From assembly GCF_918797505.1 (NCBI RefSeq), contig NC_092796.1, positions 27,724,098-27,788,097 on the forward strand: a stretch of 64,000 nucleotides of DNA, written 5' to 3'. The translations under genes were made by a program, and so were the position numbers. Source of the DNA: Bemisia tabaci (taxonomy: Eukaryota; Arthropoda; Insecta; Hemiptera; Aleyrodidae). Below the pieces are notes generated by a model that searched no databases, was not told where the DNA came from, and was given only the letters and a program-made list of their open reading frames with translations. Below, one piece after another: positions 34,610 to 44,673 of the stretch (within the stretch, counting starts at the first letter, position 1; every line of letters begins with the position of its first letter).

Positions 34610-35033
34610 CTGCCGAGCTAAGGAAGAACGCCGTATGAGCCTTCAGGCGTTGCCAAATTTCCCCTGGCACATCACTAATTTTCGGGAAAATTTTAGGATG
34701 TTTTTCTACCGATTTCCAGGATAATTTTGCTTGGAATTTGATCTGGAGCGTCTGCAGAGGCGGACCCAGCAATTTGGCAACACTGGATTTCCTCCATTTA
34801 AACTCATGCTAAATAATCGATTCTTGACGGAGCACCTGGCCCCTCCAAGAATCGATACATTTCCATAGGTTTAAATGGAGGAAATCCGGCGTTGCCAAAT
34901 TGCTAGATCCGCCAATGAGCGTCTGAAAATTTCGAGGAAAAATATTCATAGTTTTCCTCAAAAATAAACATTTTATGGAAGGAAATTTGGCAACTCTTGA
35001 ATGTTCATACGGCGTTCTTCCTCTGCACGGCAG
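34610..35033. mobile_element. Family A MITE with CATG duplication, split by a family E element
   Basis: CTGCCGAGCTAAGGAAGAAC to ...CTTCCTCTGCACGGCAG, flanked by CATG (34606-34609, 35034-35037). The length of 424 bp is explained by the 163-bp insert plus its 8-bp duplication; without them it is 253 bp, the family norm. Confidence 0.92.
34755..34917. mobile_element. Family E hAT-type MITE nested in family A, exact 8-bp TSD
   Basis: CAGAGGCGGACCCAGCAATT to ...TTGCTAGATCCGCCAATG, flanked by the exact duplication AGCGTCTG (34747-34754, 34918-34925). Inverted inner arms TTTCCTCCATTTAAAC and GTTTAAATGGAGGAAA. Confidence 0.92.
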
Positions 35034-36318
35034 CATGATCTGGCAGACGTGGGTCTTTCAACACGATTTTCTGACTTACGAAGAGAATCGAAAGACGAGG
35101 AAAAAGAGGATGTGAAGGGGGACAAAAAGAGAGAGGGGGAGGGAGAGGGGGAGAGAGAGGGAGAGAGAAGAGAGAGAAATCAGGAGAAGAGGACAAATAA
35201 GAAGAAAAGAAAGCAGGAGAAGAAGACAAAGAGGAGGAGAAGAAAGCAGGAGAAGAAGACAAAGAGAAGGAAAAGGTGGAAAAAATGTAGTCCAATTACC
35301 TACACTACGAGTACGTACAAATTAAGACTGTGATAGTTTTACAAGAATAGAACCCTGGGATGCGTGTCGCGACCGTGCGCAAACTAAACCCCTGGATGCA
35401 ACTAAACCTGCTCCTCGGTTGTCTAAATTGCATACACTAAATAATGAAGGCGCGCTGACTTCCATAAACTCAACACTTGGTATGCGCAGGACGGGGAATA
35501 GGAAAAGGTTCGTTTAGTGGGGAGCGCTTGAGAGTTCCTCCTTTACACGCCTCTCTTATACAACGGAAAAATAAATTTTGGTAGAATGTAAAGTCTAGAG
35601 GACAGACCATGAAAAAACAAGGTAAAAATGATCTTGGACACTTTTTGAGCTTTCGGTTTGGATACTGCCAGGAATGCGGTAGCTTGGAGCTACTACACCG
35701 CACCGCTACACGACAAATCAGAATGCCTATAAAAGGAGCGTAATGCCGTGTCTATGCCGCTCTTGCAGAAGTTTTCAAGTTTTGTCTTGGGCCTTTCATA
35801 GAGCCATGGATCTTGGGGCACATCATGTAAACTTTACCGGGGAGATCTACCGGGCGCATCCTCGGGAGGAGACTCGATTGGAATCGATTTCGTCTGATTG
35901 AGAAACGCACGCAAACGATTGGGTTTCGCAGCGCCCCATTAAAAGAGCAGCCATTCTCCATTTGAAAACGAAATGCGGATCCCTAAGCGGTAGAAGAAGA
36001 GATTCCCGGTTTCTGGCGCGGACCCCCGTAAATTTTCATTCCCTGATGAATCCCGGTTTTCTCCCGTTCTGGACACCATGGCATAAGGAGACAACGGGCG
36101 ACAGAGACCTTGGACCCCTTGGCGATTCCTCGGCGAATGATGGCGCCGCCGAATGACGGGGGCGTTTGAGTAACGGTAACGATCTCGTCGTGGTTCTGGT
36201 TCACCACGGCATGGCGCGGCGTGGCGCAGGCGCCTGGTTCCTGGTTGGGGCATTTGGAACTGGGAGCAAAGATGAGAGCGGGAAGGGTCCAGCGGTGTCG
36301 ACTTTCGACGCCGCGCCG
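35034..36318. other. ATP7 intron 1; polypurine tract at 35093-35285, rest unrecognised
   Basis: 35093-35285 is a nearly pure G/A strand with AGGAGAAGAAGACAAAGAGG-type subrepeats. It gives a charged Arg/Lys/Glu frame on one strand and a Ser/Pro frame on the other; these are low-complexity artefacts. 35340-36310 is moderately GC-rich with overlapping frames on both strands (for example 35983-36468 minus, 161 residues) but no domain that I recognise. Confidence 0.45.
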
Positions 36319-36551
36319 CACACTGGACCGAGTCAATGGGAGAGGTCGGACAAAATTTGGAAAATTTAAACGCTTAATACTCCGTTTATTCAAAACTTTG
36401 ACGTTCTGAAAGTGGCTTCCATCGTTTCCTCGTGCAATTTCCTCGCAGAAGCACCCCTTTAAATTCAAAATCTGACGAAATAAACATAAGAAGTTGCAAT
36501 TTTAGTCAAAAATTTCATGTTCGACCTCGCTAATTGACTCGATCCACTGTG
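36319..36551. mobile_element. Family C MITE
   Basis: CACACTGGACCGAGTCAATG with GAGAGGTCGGACAAAATTTG to ...GTTCGACCTCGCTA and TTGACTCGATCCACTGTG. Confidence 0.82.
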
Positions 36552-36751
36552 CGCCGGCAGCAAGAGAGACGAACGCAGATCATGGACCCACATTAGAGAT
36601 TGATTACTTTCACTATTTGTCTGCGTTGTCACTCTTGGCAGGAAACAGAATTCCGCCGAGAAAGAGATCTCCTTCCGCTTCGACGGATTTTTCCCGTCGG
36701 AGCCAGCTCCCCGCGTTAAATCCCGAATCCACGCCGAAAGTTGAAAGAAAT

Positions 36752-36960
36752 GGAAGAATATTTTGTATCAGAACGGCATGCGATGTATCGCATCAATTGG
36801 TTCCATTCGTTATTTTTCTCCAATTTTGAGATTGCAATTCTGTTGTCAGGAGACTACAGCACTCACTTACCAATTTTAACAAAGAAATTCAACATAATAA
36901 AGGCGTGGTTTTTTTAGAGAGAAAACATCGCATTCGAGTGCAGTTTCGATATCAGTATTT
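36752..36960. repeat. Dispersed repeat family H, copy 1
   Basis: ATATTTTGTATCAGAACGGC, GCGATGTATCGCATCAATTG, TCTGTTGTCAGGAGACTA, AATAAAGGCGTGGTTTTTTT and AGAGAGAAAACATCGCATTC are all shared in order with 40302-40505, and partly with 29585-29690 reversed. No terminal repeats identified. Confidence 0.72.
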
Positions 36961-37344
36961 CGATTTTCGATTATTGTCGTGCCGACATGAATTTCAACAA
37001 TCAGACTGCAGGATACCACTATTTCGTCACGTAGAAGCTGGGGTTGTCTACCTGCCAAAATGAAGGCGCGCATGTTGTTACAGACATCGTAGAACCAAAT
37101 TAACTTCTCCAAAAATAAATCAATTCTATGCTCATTGCAGAGGGTTTAAAACTAGCTTGCGTGTGATGCTGTTGCGTAAACGAAGACTAAAGATCGAGAC
37201 ACCTCCTAGAGATCAAGTCGATTTTATCGCTTCGAGTTCGTTGTCTCGAAGAACCTATTTAACTGGCACTATAAGTTAACAATATTTTCCGTAAAATCGA
37301 TTACTGGAAAATGTTTTACACGTAATCAAGGAGAGAAAACTTAC

Positions 37345-37421
37345 CCACTAACACTGCTGACGCTTATGAGACGGGTTTCCGTTTGCGTATGATTGGAATT
37401 AAGCTCCATTTAGGACTCAAC
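37345..37421 (-). CDS. ATP7: ATP7 first coding exon (start codon)
   Basis: The exon starts after a strong acceptor (a T/C-rich run ending TTTTTTCAG) at 37421, has 12 nt of 5'UTR, then ATG at 37409-37407. The codon directly before the ATG is an in-frame TAA, so translation must begin here. The coding part (37409-37345) is 65 nt, 21 codons plus two bases, ending at a GTAAGT donor. It encodes MELNSNHTQTETRLISVSSVSG, a polar, probably disordered N-terminus. Phase 2 at the donor matches exon 2 exactly. The acceptor implies at least one non-coding 5' exon at higher coordinates, so the promoter is to the right, possibly many kilobases away. A shorter isoform starting elsewhere cannot be excluded. 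Confidence 0.75.
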
Positions 37422-37565
37422 CTGAAAAAAGAAAAAACTCATGAATATTTGAAAGCTTTGTGTTCAAATGTAACGACCACAATCGGAACATGTAGTAATA
37501 ACAGTAGTGGTAAATAATTCCCCATCCTGCACTTAACTCCTATGTGATTTTTTATTACTCACATT
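37422..37565. other. 5' flank/intron upstream of the first ATP7 coding exon
   Basis: A pyrimidine-rich (minus-strand) acceptor region directly abuts the exon at 37421. From here to the unknown first non-coding exon the DNA is ATP7 intron. Confidence 0.45.
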
Positions 37566-37824
37566 TGGATTGAATTTTGCAAAAAGGAACCAGGAGCATT
37601 CCAATGTTGCTAAGATTGTGCAACTTTATTTACCTTGCAAACATAAACTAATCATCCAAGCAAGTTTTATCTTTACTCTCAATAAACTATAAATTCATGA
37701 AAAAAATTACCTTTGTAAATTTAATTTTTGGCATGATTTCAGTAATGGTATTACCAAAAATGTAAGTTGCACAATCCTAGCAGCATTGGAATGCTTTTGG
37801 TTCCTTTTTGCAAAATGCAATCCA
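37566..37824. mobile_element. TIR element, 259 bp, TGGATTG...GCAAAAAGGAACC ends
   Basis: Left TGGATTGAATTTTGCAAAAA, GGAACCAGGAGCATTCCAAT, GTTGCTAAGATTGTGCAAC; right in inverted form GTTGCACAATCCTAGCAGC, ATTGGAATGCTTTTGGTTCC, TTTTTGCAAAATGCAATCCA. Arms of about 60 bp. The terminal TGGATTGNATTTTGCAA resembles family D. A one-ended relic is at 33958-34012. Confidence 0.82.
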
Positions 37825-38244
37825 TTTCATGTCGAGAAACAATAAGACGATGGGATTTTTTTATTCTACTTTCTACTCCCTAAAAGTGCGTAATAGCTAC
37901 GAGAGAGGTCAGTGAGAGAGGGGTTAACCTGTAGATTTTGCGGTAAGTGTGAAATTAGGGGCAGTTAACGGACTTTTCATGCGATTCGTTGTTGTGTATT
38001 TGCGAAAACTTGTTAATTAATCGATATCGCCAATTAAAAAAATGACAAGAATAATTATTTCAAAAGAAAATTGCGACTATCCTCTTACATAAAGGACTAA
38101 TTTAGTTCGGAAAAGAAATGGTATACGTGCGTGACAAATCGTAATTTTGAGTTACAAGCAATCAAGTACTGCTTAATTACGCCACGCTGAAAATTTCTCA
38201 TCCTACTACTAACGCGCATGCAAGCGTAATCGTTACACGTAACT

Positions 38245-38407
38245 CAGTGGCGTGGCGTGCTTTGCGATCTATCGATGTTCCCCCATTTGAAGCTGTGGTA
38301 AATATCGATTATTAGGGTGTTCGTTGCTAACACCCTAATAATCGATCCTTTTCCATAGATTTAAGAGGTAGATCAATCGATATATCGCAAAGCACGCCAC
38401 GCCACTA
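38245..38407. mobile_element. Family B hAT-type MITE with exact 8-bp TSD
   Basis: CAGTGGCGTGGCGTGCTTTG to ...AAAGCACGCCACGCCACTA, 163 bp, flanked by exact ACGTAACT (38237-38244, 38408-38415). Its terminal arms are more symmetric than in other copies (GCTTTGCGATCTATCGAT against ATCGATATATCGCAAAGC), so it probably underwent arm conversion. Confidence 0.9.
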
Positions 38408-39175
38408 ACGTAACTTCGGTGAGACACAAAAGAGCACGAAGCTCGACAAACTCATCAGCAGTCAGTAACGCTAGCGCAAGCGCATTAACAAAGATACGGA
38501 CATATAAAACCCCTTCAAAATGAAAAGATACTTCTTTTCATACGCGATGGGAATCAACAGGTGTTGAAGGCGCCAACAGGTTGGTTTGTGTATGTATCGC
38601 ACCCCGGCACTGTGCAGCTACAAGAACCGCGACTTTTCCATGCATGAATATTCTTTTTACTTTCACATTTTCGTTACTACCGAATGGCTGGTGACTTTCT
38701 TGCCTTGTTTTCTGTAATCACATTTCAAATATTTTTAGATTATGTGAAATTAAAAACTTATTATGATGGTCGTTCGTGCACATTCATGGACGGCAATTTG
38801 AGTGAGATACACTGATTTAAGGAAGATTTGTTTGCATACATTATACATTAATACCGGTGTCGTGCTCGAGAAAACGTGCATTTAATTGAAAAAACTTTTA
38901 AAAGTTCACATTTGTTTAAAGTAAAGTAAAATTCGGAAGAATTCGGGTAAATCGTTTCGTTATTTTTGTTTCCTGGCTTGTATCATGCCTAAGTTATTTT
39001 AAAATGCTATCGGATAGATTCCTCAACGACTCCTTGAATTGTTCACACTTTTAGTGTTCCACGCCGTTCGTTAACAACTCGTAACTTTGGGTAGAATGTG
39101 AGTGAACATCCGCTCATTCGGTAATTCTTGCGGCGATATCTGTCCAGGATTCAACGATGCACATGCAGTCATAAT
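38408..39175. other. Intergenic or ATP7 5' region; nothing recognised
   Basis: AT-rich with no repeat boundary or coding signal that I can identify. Confidence 0.35.
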
Positions 39176-39773
39176 ACCGCCGTGCTAAAGAGAAACACCA
39201 TACGAAAATCCAAAAATTGCCAAATGGCTCCTGATAAAAATCGCATTTCTTTGAATAGCAATGCAAATTTTTCTTTAATATATTCATGGAAATTCATTTG
39301 CATTTCAACCTTCTATGTCGGAAATAGTAGAGAAAAATATTCATAGCTTTTCTCAAAACAATAAAGAGGAGATTTAATTAAAATATGGATAAATAAGGCT
39401 AAAAAATGATTAAAACACTATGAGGCAGGACGTTTCGGGCTGTTACCAGCTCATTTTTAGCTGCATAAACACATAAAAACAAGTAAAAAATTGAGTGGCG
39501 ACCTGACCCCAGCCGTTATCACGTAACCACTGGAATTCAGTACCGAACATCCGAGGCAGACATAGTGACACATAGACACATAGACATAGACATAGCCTTT
39601 TAGTGTTTTAATCATTTTTTAGCCTTGTTTACCCATATTTTAATTAAATCTCCTCTTTATTCGTATATTCGGGCTATGTTTTTGTGCTTTATCGTTTTCT
39701 CAAAACTAAATATCATAAGAGAATAAATTCGGCAACAATCAAGTGAACGTCCATACGGGGATTTTTTTTAGCT
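39176..39773. mobile_element. Degenerate family A MITE split by a Penelope-like remnant
   Basis: Left end CCGCCGTGCTAAAGAGAAAC, right end CATACGGGGATTTTTTTTAG plus CTTGG. Between them the family A interior (AAAAATATTCATAGCTTTTC) is interrupted at TTTTCTCAAAAC, which is present on both sides of the insert. Confidence 0.72.
39360..39694. mobile_element. Penelope-like retroelement remnant with decayed hammerhead motif
   Basis: 335-bp insert flanked by the exact 12-bp duplication TTTTCTCAAAAC (39348-39359, 39695-39706). It has two inverted arms of about 60 bp (39360-39420 and 39600-39662: AATAAAGAGGAGATTTAATT and complement). At 39424-39463, read on the minus strand, is AATGAGCTGGTAACAGCCCG followed by GAAAC and GTC. 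That is the stem II, GAAA and cleavage-site pattern of hammerhead ribozymes found in Penelope-like elements; the CUGANGA box is mutated (CTAAAAA). No reverse transcriptase or GIY-YIG frame is present. Assignment rests on the ribozyme-like motif and the target duplication. Confidence 0.6.
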
Positions 39774-40301
39774 TGGTTGAATAATCACTCTTTTGTTTAG
39801 AGGTTTGGTTTTTCAATTTTCTCGGGTGCATTAAATTCAATGCTGGCAGATTGAAACCCAAATACGAACTAAGCGCACGAACTTCTTTCGGATGCATTTC
39901 ATTGTTTCGTCTCTCCGGTTGCCGCGTCCGTTTCGGCATAAGCACGCTCTTGATAATTGAAAGCTTGTCCATTCATCCTTTCTTTGACTAATCCGCTTCA
40001 TTATTGAGGCGATGATTAAATATTTTTTTCGAGCCGCGATCTTAAAGTGTGCCAAAATTCATTCATTCTTCAAAAAAAAACTATATCAACGACGGAAAAG
40101 TGTGAGCACGGATGAGGGAATTTTTGCACGATCCTCACAAAGTCTGGGAGTGCCGACTTATCATTTTAGAGACGAATGTGTATCAAAAGAACTGTGTACT
40201 TTCTTCACAGTGTATTCTAGAGTATTTTTCGAAGAAAATACACTAATTTTTTCTTTGCTTTTCCGTACATTTTTCTTCTGGTAAGGTGAATCGATGGACG
40301 C

Positions 40302-40505
40302 CATATTTTGTGTCAGAACGGCATGCGATATATCGCATCACTTGGTTCCATTTTTTCAGCTACTCGTCATTATCCTCCAATTTTGAGATCGCGATTCTGT
40401 TGTCAGGAGACTAAAGCACCCACTTTACCAATTTTAACACAGAAATTCAACGTAATAAAGGCGTGGTTTTTTTTAGAGAGAAAACATCGCATTCGATACT
40501 TATAT
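40302..40505. repeat. Dispersed repeat family H, copy 2
   Basis: Same ordered blocks as 36752-36960 (TATTTTGTGTCAGAACGGCA, GCGATATATCGCATCACTTG, TTTTGAGATCGCGATTCTG, AATAAAGGCGTGGTTTTTTT). It ends near ACTTATATCGAAACTGCACT. Confidence 0.72.
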
Positions 40506-41064
40506 CGAAACTGCACTTGAATGCACTTCGCTGCGTGGAGCAAATAATGGAGAATTTGCATGCAAATGTTTTATTTCTTCACCTGAAAGTGCTCAAAGAG
40601 CTGATTTCACAGTATATTTTATAATTTTTTTCTGATATGGGAAATAGTATAAAAATAGATTTAAAATGAGAGAATGCACCGCGTAATGACGTCACCTACC
40701 GGCATTTCCCATTTAAACACACGCATTTTAGCAGATTAGATCATTTTGTCATATCTTCTCCAATAATCGTTCAATTCATGATCCAAGGGTATCCTCGTGT
40801 TCAGTTCACTCAGTAGTTTCCACTTAAACACATAATTCATCAAATTTCAGACACGGACAAATTCTCTATTGAGCTTGATTTCGAATTCAAAGATGAGATA
40901 TTTAATACGGCTACATAACCGATTCCCCTCGATTAATTTAAAATAGGGCTAGGGCATAAACTAAGAAACGAAAACACACAGAAGAGGCGAAATTAATTGA
41001 AAAACTTTAAATACAGATCTCGCAATTCAACTCGAGAGCGACGATATCGAAACGAACATCAAAT
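40506..41064. other. Intergenic or ATP7 5' region; nothing recognised
   Basis: No element or coding signal found. Confidence 0.3.
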
Positions 41065-41228
41065 CAGTGGCGTGGCGCGATTCGATATATATCGATGTTT
41101 CCCCATTTGAACCTATGGTAAAAAATCGATTATTAAGGTGTTCGCTGCGAACGCCCAGTTTGTCGATCCTTTTCCATAGGTTTAAACGGCATAACAATCG
41201 ATACATCGCAATTCACGCCACGCCACTA
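41065..41228. mobile_element. Family B hAT-type MITE
   Basis: CAGTGGCGTGGCGCGATTCG to ...AATTCACGCCACGCCACTA, 164 bp. The right end directly abuts the next element and no matching 8-bp duplication remains, so one flank was probably replaced. Confidence 0.85.
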
Positions 41229-41655
41229 AGCGAATTTTCGCGATCGAATATCATTCACCGTTGAATGATATTCGACGATTGTGCATTTTTTTTCAATGAT
41301 ATTCGACTTCTTCGTTGGTCTCACCAGAGACCGTTGAAATCCATCAATTTGAAATTTCGAATTCACCTCGGGACTTGAATTCGATTTTCGAATTGATGCA
41401 ATCGATGTCAGAAACTTCATCTCTCACCAAAATTTTTGTTCTGTCATCTCTTTCTGTTGTTGTGTTTTGTCAATTCAAGTCTGGTGTTTTCGCAATTTCT
41501 GTGTTTTAGTGTTTCGTGTTTTCTTATTTTCTTCTTAATTTCATTTAGGAAAAAAATCCGAGCTCCGATTGGCTCCTGACATCACCGATCATCGGCATCA
41601 CTCAGCACTGATCGATTCGTTTGATGAATGACATTCGATCGCGAAAATTCGCTTC
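41229..41655. mobile_element. TIR element, about 427 bp, AGCGAATTTTCGCGATCGAA ends
   Basis: AGCGAATTTTCGCGATCGAA then TATCATTCA at the left; TGAATGACATTCGATCGCG then AAAATTCGCT at the right, an inverted match of 29 bp with one mismatch. A further GAATGATATTCGA block repeats inside (41265-41310). Non-coding. Confidence 0.8.
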
Positions 41656-43330
41656 AGAGCAAACCCAACGTGAAGGTCACGTCACGTTTTTCATTATACT
41701 CTGTGACGTAATTCTCGAGGACACTCCATGCTACACTTTGGTAAACCTTGTTGGTAGCACTTGCACACCGGCTCTACATCTAGGAGCTTTTCGATTCAAC
41801 GATACCCGCATTTCACGACCTCGACATCGAATGGAAACCTGCAAATTCTCGAAATCGTCGAGGTAATCTGGATTTTTGAACAGGGGGATTAAGACGAAAG
41901 AGTTTGACCGAGCTAGAGAGGCATTTATCTTTCACTTCTGACATCTTGCACTGGAGAGAAGATAACCCAACTTTGAGCGAGAAGCTGGCTGACGCAACGC
42001 TCGTCATAGTAAGCTTAGAGATGACAAGTTCCCTCGAGACAAGAATGCTTTGGATTCAATGAAAATGTAAGGGAAGTCTGTAAAAAGTACTTGTTTGCGT
42101 ATTTTCACGAGTGGGAGTCAATATGAATTGGCAAAATAAATCTGTCGAGATGATTTAAAACTAAGTTAGGCACTTCATGCATGCACGAGCTCCTATGTTC
42201 GTTCTTTGTTCTCACGCCGTTCTCAATCGCAATTTTTTAAAAACAAGTAAACAGTCTACTTACTGCGGGGAGATTCTCGAATTTTATTCAAAGAGTTTTT
42301 TGCTGTAAAAAGGAAAAATGATGACTTACACTACTAAAATTGTCCTTTTTTTCTATGGAAAAAAAACTAACAAAGAAATTACCGACCGAAAAAATACACC
42401 TATTGACCATTTCTACGAGAGTCTCACACATACATTTTAGGAATTCATTTTTCAAGAAAAGCTATCCCACCTCTGACCTCTGTGCAGTAGTTTCTGATTT
42501 CTATTTTTCCAAAATGAAAACCACGGAAAAGATTTTTCTCAGAACGAAAAGCTGCGATGACAAAAAAAAGGAAAATAAAATATGGCTGCGGGTGTTCGAA
42601 ACTAACATTCATAAAAAAAATACCTATACCTAGATGATAATAAATTCGACGCGCGAAAATATATAAACAAAAGAAATTCATTGGATTTTTTTAGAATATT
42701 GATTCGGCGAAACAACCAAAATTTTAAAAATAATAAATATCTATTGACAGGTTGGTTTGGTCTGGGATAGGAATGTGAAACAAAACACGGCGAAATTTTG
42801 TCTAATATCTGTAATCTGTCGCAGAGCAGACCATAATCAAGGAGATACAGAAGCAGGAACTGCATTAGCGCGAATAAACGCATAAATATCGAGTATTTAC
42901 GACTTTAATATTTTGTTTCTCTGGGCTTTGGGATTATATAAAAAATGGCAGACGACGATTGGACGTTCTTTAATTGGATACGCGATAAGGCCAAGTCTGT
43001 CCAAAACTAATAAAAGATACAAGAAGTCGTGTCAATCAGCCATGACAATTTCATCAATTCGTGCGTTTTGAGTAACCTTCACTTTCTATTCTTGGATACC
43101 TTTAATCATCTTAGGAAAGACCGAAGACAATGAATAGAGAGATAAGACATGTTTATATCTGGTAGTATGAATGGCCCATTGACCCAGTAACACAAGTTGG
43201 CCCTCTAATTTTTATCCTTGATTAAATTGTACATGGAAAATCATGCTACGTATGGGGGAGGTTAGGCCAAAATTGTAGTAAAATGCGCCTTCAAATCGAG
43301 GGTTTGATTACATTCATTACAGACAACCAG
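41656..43330. other. Intergenic; nothing recognised
   Basis: 1.7 kb without bounded repeats. Short frames (41621-41866, 42340-42633) are low-complexity and domainless. Confidence 0.3.
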
Positions 43331-43735
43331 CGAGGACTGGCGATCAGAAAGACTGACATTTGACCTGACAACTGACATTTTCCTGATTTCCCTGACACAT
43401 TGTGGTGAAATACCCTGACAATTGAAGATTTTTGAAGTTAAAGCGCTTGGGGAATTTCACCAAAATGTGTTATGGAAATCAGGAAAATGGCAGGGAATTT
43501 CATTTTCTAAATTCTGTGGCAACCCTGATACTAGTAATACGTAAAAAATTATAGATGTGACGGATGGTTAAGAAGACATAATTGAAAATAGTTTTCAGGC
43601 AAAATTTCATGTTAAAAATCTCAAACCCATTCTAGAAAGCAAATAAAGGTAATTTAACCAATTTTCCCTGACTTTTTAAAATTCCCTGACAATTCCCGGT
43701 TTTCCCTGACTGTAGCAACCCTATGTATTATTAAT
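43331..43735. repeat. CCCTGAC-rich degenerate repeat
   Basis: Dense TGACATT, TTTCCCTGAC, ATTCCCTGACAATT and TTTTCCCTGACTG words, ending in GTAGCAACCCTATG. There is an inverted pair around 43405-43500 (CATTGTGGTGAAATACCC against TTTCACCAAAATGTG). Similar tracts are at 1-110, 8370-8690 and 44160-44650. Confidence 0.6.
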
Positions 43736-44373
43736 TTGGCAATTTGAGCATTCATCTGCTTGCCAAAAAGTATGCCGAATATTTTTGAACCACTAAAAAG
43801 CTACCTGTATACGAGACGGATGAACATTTCTGTGATACCGATTCGAGAAATCGGCCGAGTTTTAAAGGTATTCAGTCTGCTTTCGATCGCATATTTGAAC
43901 AGCGTTGAGTCTTCGTAAAATTAACGATAAAGTCGACGTATTTCGCATGAACTCGTCTAAGATGCTTTGATTATTTACCGTAGGACTTCAGCTTCCTCAG
44001 AACTGAAAAAAAGCTAGCTATGTAAGTGCAGTGTAAGTCTGAACTAAAAGGAGTTCGTGCCCTCTGGCCGTGCGTAGCGAATACCTAGCCCGCATAGTAA
44101 ACTTTTTCGTTCGAATAGTGCCTAACGCGAACAGAACGACCGCAATATCTTCATTTTACAATTCCCCGACTTATTTTACCATTCCCTTAGTTCAAAATTT
44201 CCAAATTCCCTGACTTTCAAGAAAAAACTTCCGCTTAGATTTTGTCCTTTTAATTGAGCTGACTCTTGCTGAAATACAGACGAAATTTCCACTTCTAAAG
44301 ATTCCAATTATGGAAAAAAAGCATTCAGAAGTTAGTTGCCCTTTCTTAGATGGTACCGGCTAAAGATTTAGAG
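43736..44373. other. Intergenic; CCCTGAC-type words at 44160-44235
   Basis: Only ATTCCCCGACTTATTTT and AATTCCCTGACTTTC tracts noted; no gene. Confidence 0.35.
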
Positions 44374-44537
44374 GAGTGGCGTGGTGTGCTTTGCGACATA
44401 TCGATTGATCTACCATTTAAACCTAGAGAAAAGGATCTATAAACAGGATGTTCGCAACGAACACCTTAATAATCGATTCTTTACCATAGCTTCAAATGGG
44501 GAAATATCGATAATCGATCAATCACGCCCCGCCACTG
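44374..44537. mobile_element. Family B hAT-type MITE
   Basis: GAGTGGCGTGGTGTGCTTTG to ...ATCACGCCCCGCCACTG, 164 bp, with all family B blocks (GATCTATAAACAGG, GAACACCTTAATAATCGATT). The flanking 8-mers do not match. Confidence 0.85.
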
Positions 44538-44673
44538 TTGCTGAGCCGACGCGCTGCTCGCAAAATGCCCTGATTTTTTCGATCGATTCACCGACTTTCC
44601 CTGATTTAATCCAGATCGCCGCTCATTCCTGACTTTCCAGGTGTTCCGGACCGCCGATAACCCTGCACAACGC

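Larger units (their letters stand above)
1..37421 (-). other. ATP7: ATP7-type copper-transporting P-type ATPase gene, 5' part (gene span)
   Basis: Span of a minus-strand gene running off the left edge. Three coding exons (37409-37345, 6948-6792, 596-381) of 65, 157 and 216 nt join in one frame. The splices reconstitute one continuous heavy-metal-associated (HMA) domain and the start of a second. Such N-terminal HMA repeats with GMxCxxC belong to Cu+-transporting P1B ATPases (ATP7A/ATP7B in vertebrates, ATP7 in insects), which receive copper from the chaperone ATOX1 and pump it into the trans-Golgi lumen or out of the cell. The transmembrane part, the DKTG phosphorylation site and the rest lie outside the window. 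Intron 1 (37344-6949, about 30.4 kb) and intron 2 (6791-597, about 6.2 kb) are full of MITEs. Family assignment is strong; orthology to ATP7 rather than another HMA protein is inferred from the tandem HMA layout. Confidence 0.82.

Noticed and set aside
35001..35333. 110-residue Arg/Lys/Glu-rich frame and its Ser/Pro-rich antisense partner
   Set aside because: Translations of a polypurine low-complexity tract; the frame also starts in the terminal repeat of a family A element.
35983..36468. 161-residue minus-strand frame
   Set aside because: Extends into a family C MITE, has no recognisable domain, and competes with several equally long frames on both strands.
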